Below, piece after piece: positions 44,926 to 55,003 of a DNA stretch of 64,000 bases. Position numbers and translations under genes: made by a program. The stretch covers positions 1,488,001-1,552,000 of the forward strand of contig NZ_JACSEU010000001.1 of NCBI RefSeq assembly GCF_014334335.1. The letters are read 5' to 3'. This stretch comes from Treponema sp. Marseille-Q3903. Lineage in GTDB: Bacteria; Spirochaetota; Spirochaetia; Treponematales; Treponemataceae. Under the pieces are notes generated by a model. That model saw only the letters and a program-made list of their open reading frames with translations, made no database searches and had not been told where the DNA came from. Position 1 is the first letter of the stretch. Each line of letters starts with the position of its first letter.

Positions 44926-46149
44926 TCAGAAATTGAAATTCAAATTGATGACAGTTAAATCGCTTGCGGAGAATTGATTTACAAGAGATTCAAATTTTAC
45001 GTTTACTTTTTTGCAGGCATCATCAAGATAAGAAAGATAGTATACACCAAGGTCTGTACCTTCCTGACCTTCCGGCAATTCACGATAAAAGTCAATCAAT
45101 GATTTTTTATTTGTATTTGAAGATTTAGCCGATTCGATATTTTCCTTTACTTCTTGGAATTCATCGTCTTTGTTGTAAAGCGTTATCGAAAGTCGTCCCT
45201 GTTTACCGATAGAAGATGAACCTCCTCCGAGTTTCCATGAGACAAAAACAAGCTCGTGTTTTCGCTGCAACTCCTGAACAATCTTTGCACGAACTTCAGG
45301 ATCAAAAATCAGAGAATCTATATCATCAATCCCGTGATACATGTTTCTCGCTTCTTTTCTGATATTTGTATTTTCATTGTTCAATGCGAGTTCCATGACC
45401 ATTACGGATATATATTCGGCAACTTTTGATTTATCCATGTAAGAGCTTAAAAGATTACGAATCGCAACATGCATCTCTGCTGCACCTTCATTTTTTGCAA
45501 ACAGAGTGATGATGTACCAGTTCATAAGACCAAGTCGATTCATAAACTTCTCTGACATAAGGATATAGATATTTTTTTCTTCTGATGAATAGTCTTTGTT
45601 TGTCATTATAGATTTCCAGATCGGGTCAAGAATCTGACGCCTTGTGTTTTGAATTATAGATTCTTTATTCATCAAGATTGTCCGAAGCTGACGCTCAGAC
45701 ATTTTTGTACGTTCATCGATGAGATGCGACGGATTAGCCCTGTTATGCTTTCGGACACAATTGCATTGAATCAATGCAGAATAGACATCGCGGTCAAATT
45801 GTTTGTAGAGCAACGAATAAACTATTACTTTAGAGAGATCCATAACTTCCTGCCGCGAAGAAACAAATTCGGACATGGAAATTTCAATTTTAGAAATGTA
45901 ATCCAAAAGAATCATGTTCTGAATAGATTGCGGAGAAAATTTCTCCATAGATATTCCATATTCTTCTACATTATCTGCTAAGCGGAAACGTAAGAGTTTT
46001 TTGTTATGACTTATAAAATTGGATGCGCCGTCTTCTGTCAGTATGACTTTTAGAGGAAGCTCTAACATGAATTTTTTATCAGATCCCATAATTCCCACAA
46101 ACAAAACTTTATCTAATTCATTTACGATTATACACGATAGGACTTGCAT
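44926..46149 (-). CDS. Conserved protein of unknown function (407 aa)
   Basis: No family was recognised. The protein is soluble, with long helical stretches and no membrane segment. N-terminal short hydrophobic patches (SCIIVNELDKVLFVGIMG) precede LELPLKVILTEDG. Because later ATGs at 46089 or 46068 could also serve, the start is uncertain. A TTGATT-16-TATATT promoter candidate at 46191-46164 (minus) would leave a leader of only a few bases for the 46149 start. The promoter overlaps the first codons of the divergent membrane-protein gene. It is the first gene of the trmB-ligA unit. Confidence 0.68.
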   Translation of the reverse strand: MQVLSCIIVNELDKVLFVGIMGSDKKFMLELPLKVILTEDGASNFISHNKKLLRFRLADNVEEYGISMEKFSPQSIQNMILLDYISKIEISMSEFVSSRQEVMDLSKVIVYSLLYKQFDRDVYSALIQCNCVRKHNRANPSHLIDERTKMSERQLRTILMNKESIIQNTRRQILDPIWKSIMTNKDYSSEEKNIYILMSEKFMNRLGLMNWYIITLFAKNEGAAEMHVAIRNLLSSYMDKSKVAEYISVMVMELALNNENTNIRKEARNMYHGIDDIDSLIFDPEVRAKIVQELQRKHELVFVSWKLGGGSSSIGKQGRLSITLYNKDDEFQEVKENIESAKSSNTNKKSLIDFYRELPEGQEGTDLGVYYLSYLDDACKKVNVKFESLVNQFSASDLTVINLNFNF

Positions 46150-46180
46150 TGTAAACTATAAAAAATATAAACTGTCGATT

Positions 46181-48112
46181 ATGGAAATCAAAAAGTTTTT
46201 ATCGTTTATAATACTATTGATTTTGCTACTCTTCTCTCCTATTTATGCAGAAGGAATTGACCTCTGTAATTCCGTTTTTTCATATCTTCAAAAAGAAAAT
46301 TTTAATCCGATAAAACAAAATCTTCTTTCAACAGGAGAGAATACTTTTCCATTCAACGTCGTTGTAAACATAGATTCAGAAGAAAAAGCATCGAAAAATC
46401 TTATCCTCGTATTTTTTCAGGAAGATGTTTTGGGCAATGAGAATGTTATTTCCGATTCAATCACAAAAATAAAAGATTCAAAATATCAGTTTAATATAAG
46501 CATTCTTTTTGCATACGGCGAAAAACAGATTTTTTCAAAACAAGGCATGATTTTTGGAACGCAAGTTTACCTTGACTCAATAAACACGAATGAAGATTTC
46601 TCTGCAATCATCATCGATTTGATGAACGAAGAAAATTCGGTGATAACAAAGAGCGATAAAATCACTTCACCTTCATGGCTTATTCAAAACTCGTACAATA
46701 TATACACAGAACAAAACATCGACAATAAAATTCCAACGGTAGTTTTGAGCCAGCTTTCAAGTTTTAATTTTTTTGAGGATAAATGTCTTTCACGATTTTT
46801 TGACAAAGAGATTCCTGCAATTAAATTAAATCTTAAAGACAGCAAAGAAAATAAAGAGATTGCTTTGAATGTTGTTTCACAATCTGTAGAAAAATATTCA
46901 CAAACGCCAGATAGAGTTTGGGATTTCCACTTTGTCATGATAAGGCTTTTCAGGCGATATTTTAAATTATCAGAGATAAACCTCCTCAGGATTATAATCG
47001 TAATTATTTTCTTTTGGGTATGTTTCATTTTTTTATTTTTTTTCGTAAACAGACATCTTCAAAAACGTGCGTGGAATACAATCAAAAATATCTGGTATCT
47101 TGTACCGGGAACTTTTTTTATAAGTATTTTTTCTTTCATTTTAGGAAAAGTTTTATATCAATTTTTCTTTTATAGCTCATCAGATATCGGGAAAATATTT
47201 ACGTTGCTTTCTGTACAATTGGTAACAGTTTTTTTCTTTATCTCCGCTTTTTACGCTTTGATTTTACTGTTGAATTACAAATATGAAGAAAAGTCTATTG
47301 ATTATCTGCTCGTATTCAGCTGTTTTATAAATCAGTCGTTGTTTATACTTTTTGATATTTCGCTCTGCCCGATTTTTATTGTTATATGTTTTTTTTCTAT
47401 TCTTGCAATTACATTAAAGGATAACTTTATCCACATAGTTATCTTTGCTTTAATGATGTTGCCGTTCTATCCTTATATAAGCACTTTGTTCTCTGACTGC
47501 GATATTTCTCTGCTTTCCAGATATGTATTCAGCAGCAAAACTACGTTTATAATTCTTCCTCTTGTTTTTTATCCTTCAATGCTTATATATTTTAGAATTT
47601 TAACTTCCCTGAAAATCTATTTTAACAATACAAGAAAAACAGTGATATCTGTTTCCGTATTTTTTGTGATTTTTACAATATTTACTGTTTCTTTTTTGAT
47701 TGTTCAGGCAAACACGTTCAGCGCAAAGCTAAAACCTCCTGTTCAAATCGCAATGAAAAATGATGCGAAAGATTTTATAATTCTTTCATACAGCGACAAA
47801 CAGATTTTTGACGATACAATCAGAACTATTTTTATAAATCTAAAAGACGATGTTGAAATGTGTGAAGTTCAGATTAAGACAGACAGGAACAACCCGATTC
47901 TCTATACAGACAATGATTACACAATCGCTTCAAACGGCTTTGTTGCATTTACAATACCGAACAATCCTCCCAAAAACATGTCATTCAGCTACGGAACAAC
48001 TAAGACACCATCTATAATTACAGTTTCTGTCATATACAAGTCTGGTGATTCTGAAAATCGAGAACAGAATTACAATCTCCAAAGCAAATCTATCACGACC
48101 GGAGCTTTTTGA
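46181..48112 (+). CDS. Multi-pass membrane protein with large extracytoplasmic N-domain
   Basis: From the ATG at 46181 this encodes 643 aa. A signal-like segment (LSFIILLILLLFSPIYAE) is followed by about 240 residues outside the membrane. Six to eight membrane helices start near residue 265 (NLLRIIIVIIFFWVCFIFLF), and a soluble C-terminal domain of about 110 residues ends the protein. No family was recognised. Its TGA overlaps the dinB ATG by one base. It may be a transport or assembly component for exported proteins, but nothing shows this directly. Confidence 0.75.
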   Translation: MEIKKFLSFIILLILLLFSPIYAEGIDLCNSVFSYLQKENFNPIKQNLLSTGENTFPFNVVVNIDSEEKASKNLILVFFQEDVLGNENVISDSITKIKDSKYQFNISILFAYGEKQIFSKQGMIFGTQVYLDSINTNEDFSAIIIDLMNEENSVITKSDKITSPSWLIQNSYNIYTEQNIDNKIPTVVLSQLSSFNFFEDKCLSRFFDKEIPAIKLNLKDSKENKEIALNVVSQSVEKYSQTPDRVWDFHFVMIRLFRRYFKLSEINLLRIIIVIIFFWVCFIFLFFFVNRHLQKRAWNTIKNIWYLVPGTFFISIFSFILGKVLYQFFFYSSSDIGKIFTLLSVQLVTVFFFISAFYALILLLNYKYEEKSIDYLLVFSCFINQSLFILFDISLCPIFIVICFFSILAITLKDNFIHIVIFALMMLPFYPYISTLFSDCDISLLSRYVFSSKTTFIILPLVFYPSMLIYFRILTSLKIYFNNTRKTVISVSVFFVIFTIFTVSFLIVQANTFSAKLKPPVQIAMKNDAKDFIILSYSDKQIFDDTIRTIFINLKDDVEMCEVQIKTDRNNPILYTDNDYTIASNGFVAFTIPNNPPKNMSFSYGTTKTPSIITVSVIYKSGDSENREQNYNLQSKSITTGAF

Positions 48113-51100
48113 TGGCAGAAGTTGAGCATTGGTATTTGCATGTCGACCTCGACGCTTTTTTTGCTTCTGTTGAACAACTTGATCATCCGGAATATAGAGG
48201 TAAACCGCTGATTGTTGGCGGCAAACCGGAAGACAGGCGGAGTGTTGTTTCAACGGCGTCTTACGAGGCGAGAAAATACGGTGTTCATTCTGCGATGCCG
48301 ACTTTTCAGGCTTACAAACTGTGTCCAAACGGGATATTTGTCCGTGTCAGGATGGAGCGCTATTCAGAGATGTCTTACAAAATCATGAATATCTTCCGCG
48401 ATTATTCTCCTGATGTAAAACAGATATCTATAGATGAAGCTTTTATAGATTTGACAGGTACTGAAAAATTGTTCGGACCACCGGAGAAAACCGCAATCGA
48501 CATAAAAACACGTGTAAAAAATGAGACAGGGCTGACAGTCTCCGTAGGTCTTGCGACAACAAAATATCTTGCAAAAATTGCATCAGGATTTTCGAAACCT
48601 GATGGATTTTATCACATTAAACGCGGAGATGAAAAAGCTTTTATTCTCAATCTTCCTCTGAACAAAGTTTGGGGGCTTGGGAAAAAATCTATTGAATTGA
48701 TTCATTCAAAGGGAATGAGGACGACTCGTGATATATACGAAAAAGATTACACAATACTTGAGTTTTTATTCGGGAAAAATATGGCAACATTTTTGTACAA
48801 TGTTGTGCGTGGGACTGAAACTTCATCTTTTGACAGGGAAACGAAAAATCACTCTATAAGTTCCGAAACTACTTTTCCTTACGACCTTACAGATGTCTAT
48901 TTAATCGAGACGGAACTCCTTGAACTCTCACAAAGTGTTTTTTTCAGGCTGATGAAGCATGAATCGTACTCGCCAACAGCTTTTGTAAAAATACGCTATG
49001 ACGATTTTTCGACATGCTCGATTCAAGAAACTTCTGACAGAAACATAATGACGCTCGATTCTTATTTTGAAATCGTAAAACGGCTGTTTGAAAAAAAATA
49101 CCAGATTGGACGAGGAATCAGACTTCTTGGCGTCGGATTTGAAAACGTCGTAAAAGATTCAAAACCTGAGCAGCAGGAACTTTTTCCAAACAATGACGAA
49201 AAAAAACATAAAGTTGAACAGGCAATCTTAAACCTTTCAAAAAAGCATCCTGAAATCAAAATCAGAAAAGCAAGGACTTTTAAATGCTTCTTTTTGTGTT
49301 TTTTGATTGGAATATCAGGCGGATTGAAGAACAATTTACAGTCTGAAGATTTTAAGGCTGAAAAAAAAGTTCAGGAAAATGGAGCCGGTGCTGCACTTCC
49401 CGACACTTTTTATACTCCGCAAACTTTTAAAGAAGCACCCGACTCTCTTTTTAATTGGGCAATCGATGATAAAAATAACGTAGATTTTTTAGTGCACGGA
49501 CATTGGAAAGGCGCATTTTTATACAGCATTGATTCTTCTTTCGGAGCCGGCACAAATTTTGTTATAGCTCCTTCATCCGCAGTTTTTAGACAAGATGTAG
49601 AACTCTACACATGGGCGATGTTGAACAATCGCTGGTATTTCGAATCGGATTTTGCAGATGAATTTACAAAAAATACGATTGCGATGGGATATATCGGAAA
49701 CGGTCTTGTAAAGTCGTTTAGAGTTTCAAACAGAGGAATTACAATGCCTTCAGGTTATTCTTCCGAAATGTTCGGATATTCATTAAAAGGTGGAAATAAT
49801 CAATCTCCGGGGATTTCTTTGAATATCGGCGGAACGGAAAACAGTTGGAAAGCAGATTTTTTAATCAGATACGATATGACATCGACTAAAAGCGCAACAT
49901 TTTATGGGATGAACAGCGTTTCAGATACAAAGCTCTCGCCTGCTGATTTTTTGTATGGAAATGAATTTTATTTTCCAAAAGAGTCGGAACAAGCCGTTTT
50001 TGACATACTCGATGTCTATGTAGAAAATAAATCAGGGACGTACTCCGACAATTACGGTAAAAAATACAAAAAACTATCTTCCGGAGAATACGCTGTTTTA
50101 GCAAAAAAACAAAGGCTTTTTATCTCTGAAAGAGCCGGCGGCGGAAAAAGCAAAGGAAAGATTCCTCAGATTTTGCTGACTTTCAAAAATGACGCAAATG
50201 TCTCAAAAATTATTTCCGATTCGGGAAGCTATTCAGATAATTCAAGTTTTTTAGGAAAGATTCAAAAAGCGTTTGACAGCTCCGGGAAAAATTACAGATT
50301 AGATGATTTTTCGTGTACGCAATCGTGCCAAATTGAAGGAAAGACAGCGCTTGTGATTCAAAGTTCAAAAGGATTTTGCCCGTACATTTTTTCAAGTTCT
50401 TACGATTGCGGACTAAAATCTGAGGGAGACATCTTTGTAATTTCTTCAAAAAACGAAAAAAAGCTTAATAATTTTTCAGCAAGCGTCGGAGACGAATCAT
50501 ATACATCGATTTTTGAAGATTTATTTAATGAAAAGCACATGTATGCAAAAATTGTAAATGACGAATCTTTGGAGAGTCATCCTTTTGTAAGATATGCGCC
50601 GGAGATATATTTAAATCTGGCGGAAAGCTCTGACATAAAAATCGTCGTGCGAAAATATCAGCCTGTAAAAAATATTCAAATTGCCACTTCCGCAGTTCCA
50701 AATTCGGTTTCTGTTTACATAAACGGAACGCTTGTGGCAGGTTGTTCATTCAATCAAGAAACAGGCGTTGTAGAGCTGCCAGTCTCAGTTTCTGCAACAG
50801 ATAAAATCTATATAACGTGGCAGGAAGATTCCTCAGATTTTTCAAGAGGAGCTTTGGCAACAGGGCTTGGGTTTAAGACATTTTTTACACCTTCTGTTTT
50901 GTTTGATGCTTCTTTTACTGCCAGATGGCCAATTTCTATAAACACAAAATATTCTTTACAAAATGACATGCATAAAGGTTTTGCGGCTTTTTCTTTTGGA
51001 ATATCTTTTGAAAAAAAAGGAATTGCAGGGGAACTAAAAATTTCTGAAAAATCTTCCGTTTCTGTAAATCAAGAAAATACGACAAAAGGACTTATTGTAA

Positions 51101-53769
51101 ATGCTCAAAAACAAAATGTTCCTCAAAAATATTATCCAAAAGGTTATAATTCATCTCAATCGCTCAGCTTTTCGTTAAAAAATTCAGGCGAAGAATCTTT
51201 TTTAGATATCAAGCTTCAAAACGGAGAGCTTTTGAAAAACAGTTCGGAAGTGGAAATCGAAATTACACCAAAAATTGAGTTCGGGACTGCGGTGGGAAAA
51301 CTGAAAGTTTTTCTGATTGTTGGTGTCGATGCTGCTGACGAAAGTTTTACAGTTTCTGAAAAGCTGCCAAAATGGGAATTGTCAAGGTTAGGATTAAATC
51401 TCACAGAAAACAAACCTCAGACGCTCAAAATTACGCTTTCAGATAAAGAGCGCTCACTTTTGACAGGTGTTTATGATGCGCGCCTTATTGTGAAAACAGA
51501 TGATGATTTTGACAGCACAATAGATAAAGCTGACGGAACAATTTCTTTTGTTTCCTATAAGCCGATTGTCCAAAACATTTTTACAGAGCACGACGAAAAT
51601 ATAAACGTAAGAGCAATTTCGAGATTATCCGAATTACAAATAAAAAAAACAATTGAAAAAAACTGTTCTACCCAAATAAACTGGAACATGGCAAGCTCTG
51701 TAAATAAAGAAGATTTAAGTCAAACAAAAATCAAAACAATTTCTTATTTTGAACAGCAAGATTTTTCATCGTATAAAACTGTCGAATTTAATTTTGCTTT
51801 AGAAGAGGCTTCTCCAGCGCTGACTTTTATACTTGATAATTATTCAGATGATTTTGAAGACAATTCTGAATATGCGCTTAAAGTTGAATTAAAATCGACA
51901 AAAAATCTCATAAAAAAAGACGGAGCGCTTACATATCATACGCTTCAAGTCAATCTAGATGACAGTGATGTTTTTGTTGACGGAACAAAACTCACTAAAG
52001 ATGAATTTTCTCTAAAAATCAATCGCGATAAAGTTCCGTCTCGCCAGATAATTTTGATAGACACATTCTCTGACGGAAATTTGATTAAAAACGGCTCATT
52101 TTATATCGATAACCTTTTGTTCACAAATTCTAAAGTTTATTTTTTGGGGCAAAATTACGCATCTCTTGAATACAAAAAAGATGGAACTTTTGTAAAAACC
52201 GGCGATTTTGAAATTTTTAAAGACGCATATTTTGATGTAAACTCATATCAGACAGCAGGGACATTAAAACATGAGGAATTTCAGCTCAACTCAAATGTAA
52301 AATGTGGCATAACTGTGACCGGAATAAAAATTTCAGCAGATGCTTCTTTTAACAAGGCTGAACTTTCAAACGCAGGATATTACATCAAATCTGAAAACGA
52401 ACGTTTTCGTTTTATGAAAGCCGGAGAGAGTTTTCGTTATCTGAAAAAAGAAAGTTTTTACAGCAAAAATGATGAAGTGAGTTTTGATTTTTCAAAATTG
52501 TCAATTCTCATTCCGTTAAAAATAGATTTTAAGTCGATTGCAGAAGATAACTCCATTACAAAAAAACAAAATACAGAAGGAATCATATCGTTAGATTTTA
52601 AAAATGATAGTCTTGGAATAAATTTTTTGTCAAAATTAAACGTCAATCAAAAGATAAAAAATGATAAGATTTTTGATTCTTTTTTAAAACTCAGCGGACT
52701 TCAGTTTTCTGCGGGTGAAAATACTGCAAATCATCGCGTGGTTGATTTTTCAACAACGATTTCTGGAGACTTCCCTTTTGCCCGGTTCAAACCTGTTTTG
52801 GAATACGGTTTAAATGGAACTTATAACTTTGCAAAAGAGGCTGCAATCAAAGATAATTCAAAGATTTATCTGAAATTGCCATTTTTGTTTGACTCTCAAA
52901 GTTTTGAATTTTCTATTCTAAGAAATGCCGGTGGAAAAACGGAAGTCAATCCCGGCGGTTCATATATTTTTGACGGAAATTGCGTTTTAAAAAAGCAAAT
53001 TGAAAGAAAGGCGCTTTACGATTCTATTCCTTTTTTCGAACTATTTGATTTATCGTTGAAAGATAGAGTCTTTGCAGATTATTCAACAAAATATCAGTTT
53101 TTATATAAACGAAAAATATTCAATTCGTATGCAGACATTTTTGTTCCATCATCCGCATCGCTTTCTGTAATTAGAGATGTCAAAAATATTTCATCTTCAT
53201 CAAGCACATATCAGTTTAAAATCGTGCTCTCAAATACATCTGTAAACAATTTCGGTTTGGACAGCATAAACAAAACATTTAAATGGTTTAAGCAGGATGA
53301 GTTGTTTTCGAGCATAACCGGAATTATAAAAATCCCGGAAGATAAAATTGAAAACACAACTTATCAGATAACAGTGTATTCGCAGCTTTTTTTGATGATT
53401 ACAGATAAATCGAATCTTCTTTCTTCTTTTGATGCCGCTTTTGAAACAGATGGAAACTTTTCGAGTCACGCAACTTTAGTTTATAAAAGACCATCAAAAT
53501 CGAATATAATATCTGCAATCGCAGCTTTATTTACAACGCAAGAACAGCAGAAAAATTTTAAAATCACCAGAAATGAAACGATGAATCTTGAAGCAAAAAC
53601 TGTGTCATCACGCTTTAGCGGAAAACTTTCATATCTACATTCAACAGACTTGAGTTTTTTGGAATACTTTACAGTTTCGATTGGAATTGGAGGGAGTTAC
53701 AATTATATTCAGGGGAAAGCACATCGGATTGGATTAGATTTTTCTATTGGGGCAAAAGCCGAGTTTTAA
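48112..53769 (+). CDS. dinB: DNA polymerase IV (DinB) read through into a giant exported protein
   Basis: As read, one 1885-aa frame. Residues 1 to about 388 are a complete Y-family polymerase: HVDLDAFFASVEQLDHPEYR, GKPLIVGGK, the catalytic ISIDEAFIDLTG and GLATTKYLAKIASGFSKPDG. The little-finger domain follows and the usual end is reached at IRKARTF. DinB copies damaged DNA. The frame then continues for about 1,495 residues of unrelated, beta-rich, exported-type protein. A run of six T at 49299-49304 with one T fewer would stop dinB at once and open a separate gene at 49284. I therefore think two genes are fused by one extra base. Confidence 0.85.
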   Translation: MAEVEHWYLHVDLDAFFASVEQLDHPEYRGKPLIVGGKPEDRRSVVSTASYEARKYGVHSAMPTFQAYKLCPNGIFVRVRMERYSEMSYKIMNIFRDYSPDVKQISIDEAFIDLTGTEKLFGPPEKTAIDIKTRVKNETGLTVSVGLATTKYLAKIASGFSKPDGFYHIKRGDEKAFILNLPLNKVWGLGKKSIELIHSKGMRTTRDIYEKDYTILEFLFGKNMATFLYNVVRGTETSSFDRETKNHSISSETTFPYDLTDVYLIETELLELSQSVFFRLMKHESYSPTAFVKIRYDDFSTCSIQETSDRNIMTLDSYFEIVKRLFEKKYQIGRGIRLLGVGFENVVKDSKPEQQELFPNNDEKKHKVEQAILNLSKKHPEIKIRKARTFKCFFLCFLIGISGGLKNNLQSEDFKAEKKVQENGAGAALPDTFYTPQTFKEAPDSLFNWAIDDKNNVDFLVHGHWKGAFLYSIDSSFGAGTNFVIAPSSAVFRQDVELYTWAMLNNRWYFESDFADEFTKNTIAMGYIGNGLVKSFRVSNRGITMPSGYSSEMFGYSLKGGNNQSPGISLNIGGTENSWKADFLIRYDMTSTKSATFYGMNSVSDTKLSPADFLYGNEFYFPKESEQAVFDILDVYVENKSGTYSDNYGKKYKKLSSGEYAVLAKKQRLFISERAGGGKSKGKIPQILLTFKNDANVSKIISDSGSYSDNSSFLGKIQKAFDSSGKNYRLDDFSCTQSCQIEGKTALVIQSSKGFCPYIFSSSYDCGLKSEGDIFVISSKNEKKLNNFSASVGDESYTSIFEDLFNEKHMYAKIVNDESLESHPFVRYAPEIYLNLAESSDIKIVVRKYQPVKNIQIATSAVPNSVSVYINGTLVAGCSFNQETGVVELPVSVSATDKIYITWQEDSSDFSRGALATGLGFKTFFTPSVLFDASFTARWPISINTKYSLQNDMHKGFAAFSFGISFEKKGIAGELKISEKSSVSVNQENTTKGLIVNAQKQNVPQKYYPKGYNSSQSLSFSLKNSGEESFLDIKLQNGELLKNSSEVEIEITPKIEFGTAVGKLKVFLIVGVDAADESFTVSEKLPKWELSRLGLNLTENKPQTLKITLSDKERSLLTGVYDARLIVKTDDDFDSTIDKADGTISFVSYKPIVQNIFTEHDENINVRAISRLSELQIKKTIEKNCSTQINWNMASSVNKEDLSQTKIKTISYFEQQDFSSYKTVEFNFALEEASPALTFILDNYSDDFEDNSEYALKVELKSTKNLIKKDGALTYHTLQVNLDDSDVFVDGTKLTKDEFSLKINRDKVPSRQIILIDTFSDGNLIKNGSFYIDNLLFTNSKVYFLGQNYASLEYKKDGTFVKTGDFEIFKDAYFDVNSYQTAGTLKHEEFQLNSNVKCGITVTGIKISADASFNKAELSNAGYYIKSENERFRFMKAGESFRYLKKESFYSKNDEVSFDFSKLSILIPLKIDFKSIAEDNSITKKQNTEGIISLDFKNDSLGINFLSKLNVNQKIKNDKIFDSFLKLSGLQFSAGENTANHRVVDFSTTISGDFPFARFKPVLEYGLNGTYNFAKEAAIKDNSKIYLKLPFLFDSQSFEFSILRNAGGKTEVNPGGSYIFDGNCVLKKQIERKALYDSIPFFELFDLSLKDRVFADYSTKYQFLYKRKIFNSYADIFVPSSASLSVIRDVKNISSSSSTYQFKIVLSNTSVNNFGLDSINKTFKWFKQDELFSSITGIIKIPEDKIENTTYQITVYSQLFLMITDKSNLLSSFDAAFETDGNFSSHATLVYKRPSKSNIISAIAALFTTQEQQKNFKITRNETMNLEAKTVSSRFSGKLSYLHSTDLSFLEYFTVSIGIGGSYNYIQGKAHRIGLDFSIGAKAEF
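49284..53769 (+). CDS. Probable separate gene: very large outer-membrane or surface protein
   Basis: This alternative reading assumes one T fewer in the run at 49299-49304. An ATG at 49284 has AAGGA seven bases upstream and would encode MLLFVFLIGISGGLKNN, a short signal-like start. About 1,490 residues then follow in the frame now joined to dinB. The body is rich in Ser, Lys, Phe and Asn with alternating beta patterns. It has an early folded segment (YTWAMLNNRWYFESDFADEF, NIGGTENSWKADFLIRYD) and ends SIGAKAEF, a terminal Phe typical of outer-membrane beta-barrels. No family was recognised. If the base is real, this part could be made only as a DinB fusion or by internal initiation. Confidence 0.6.
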
Positions 53770-53776
53770 TTGTTAA

Positions 53777-53805
53777 TTGTAACATCTTGTTTTTTTATAT
53801 ATAAT
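53777..53805 (+). promoter_or_regulatory. Promoter of thiI, probably giving a leaderless mRNA
   Basis: TTGTAA (53777-53782) and a perfect TATAAT (53800-53805) are 17 bases apart. The thiI ATG starts at 53813, so an adenine eight bases after the -10 is the first base of the start codon. No Shine-Dalgarno is present. The same arrangement is seen in front of smpB. Confidence 0.75.
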
Positions 53806-53812
53806 ATAAAAT

Positions 53813-54988
53813 ATGACTTATTTAGCAAAAATCGGAGAACTCACTCTTAAAGGGTCAAATATCAAGGAATTTGAAAATCTTTTAAAACACAATGCTGCAA
53901 AATACATTGAAGGGCTTGGATGCAATATAACTTTGCGTGCCGGACGTCTTTACATCGACTGCGATGAGTCTGCTGCACAGAGAGTTGAGTTTATGCTCTC
54001 TCATCTGATTGGTATTACGGGATGGGCAAAAGCTGCTGTGTGCGAAAAAACTATTGAAGATATAAACCGCACTGTATTTGAAATCGCTAAAAAAGAAGCT
54101 GAACGCGGCTGCAAAACTTTTAAAATCGATGCACGTCGTTCAGATAAAAATTTTCCGCTCAATTCTTATCAGATTTGCTGTGAAGCGGCTGGAGATGTTG
54201 AAGCTATTATGAAAGTCGATGTTCACAAACCTGACACAATTTTGTATGTTGAAGTTCGTGAACGCGTATTTGTTTTTGCCGACTCAAATATCGGTTGCAG
54301 AGGGCTTCCTGTCGGGTCAAGCGGAAAAGGACTTTTGCTGCTCTCTGGCGGTCTTGATTCACCTGTCGCAGGTTACAGAATGCTCCGCCGCGGAATGAAG
54401 ATTGAATGCTGCTATTTTCATTCTTATCCTTATACTTCAGAAGAAGCAAAACAAAAAGTAGTCGATTTGGCTCAAAAACTCGCATATTACGGAATTACGA
54501 CATATCTAAACGTAATCCCGTTCACAGAAGTTCAGATGAGGATTAAAGAAAGAGCTCCAGACAGCTGGTCAACTTTGATGCTGCGAGTCTGCATGATGAA
54601 GCTTGCAAATCGTCTTGCGCGCAGATGCAACGCAAAATGCATAATCACTGGTGAAAGCGTCGGGCAGGTTGCAAGTCAGACGATTGAAAACATGACAGTT
54701 ACAGAACATTTTGCAGAATTTCCCCTTCTCCGTCCGCTGTGCGGCATGGATAAAGAAGAGATAATAAGGGATTCATATTTTATCGGCACTTATGATATAT
54801 CAATTTTACCATACGAAGACTGCTGTGTGCTTTTCAGCCCGCGCCATCCTGTTTTGCGTGCGACATCTGAAGAGGCAGAAAAAATATACAGCTCTCTCGA
54901 AGTTGAGCAATTGATAGATAAAGCTTACAAAGAACGCGAAATAATCAAACTCAGCGTATACTGCGCGCCAACAAAAAAAACTGTGTAG
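53813..54988 (+). CDS. thiI: tRNA 4-thiouridine synthase ThiI (no rhodanese domain)
   Basis: This 391-aa protein has an N-terminal ferredoxin-like and THUMP region (LAKIGELTLKGSNIKEFE, then EVRERVFVFAD). The PP-loop ATPase domain follows with SGGLDSPVAGYRML (residues 178 onward), and then TGESVGQVASQT and LPYEDCCVLFSPRHPVLRA. It adds sulfur to U8 of tRNA, and in some bacteria also supplies thiazole synthesis. It lacks the C-terminal rhodanese domain of E. coli ThiI, as in Bacillus. The conserved N-terminus fixes the ATG start right behind the promoter. It is followed after 15 bases by the glycosylase gene. Confidence 0.95.
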   Translation: MTYLAKIGELTLKGSNIKEFENLLKHNAAKYIEGLGCNITLRAGRLYIDCDESAAQRVEFMLSHLIGITGWAKAAVCEKTIEDINRTVFEIAKKEAERGCKTFKIDARRSDKNFPLNSYQICCEAAGDVEAIMKVDVHKPDTILYVEVRERVFVFADSNIGCRGLPVGSSGKGLLLLSGGLDSPVAGYRMLRRGMKIECCYFHSYPYTSEEAKQKVVDLAQKLAYYGITTYLNVIPFTEVQMRIKERAPDSWSTLMLRVCMMKLANRLARRCNAKCIITGESVGQVASQTIENMTVTEHFAEFPLLRPLCGMDKEEIIRDSYFIGTYDISILPYEDCCVLFSPRHPVLRATSEEAEKIYSSLEVEQLIDKAYKEREIIKLSVYCAPTKKTV

Positions 54989-55003
54989 AATCGGGAAGAC
55001 GCT

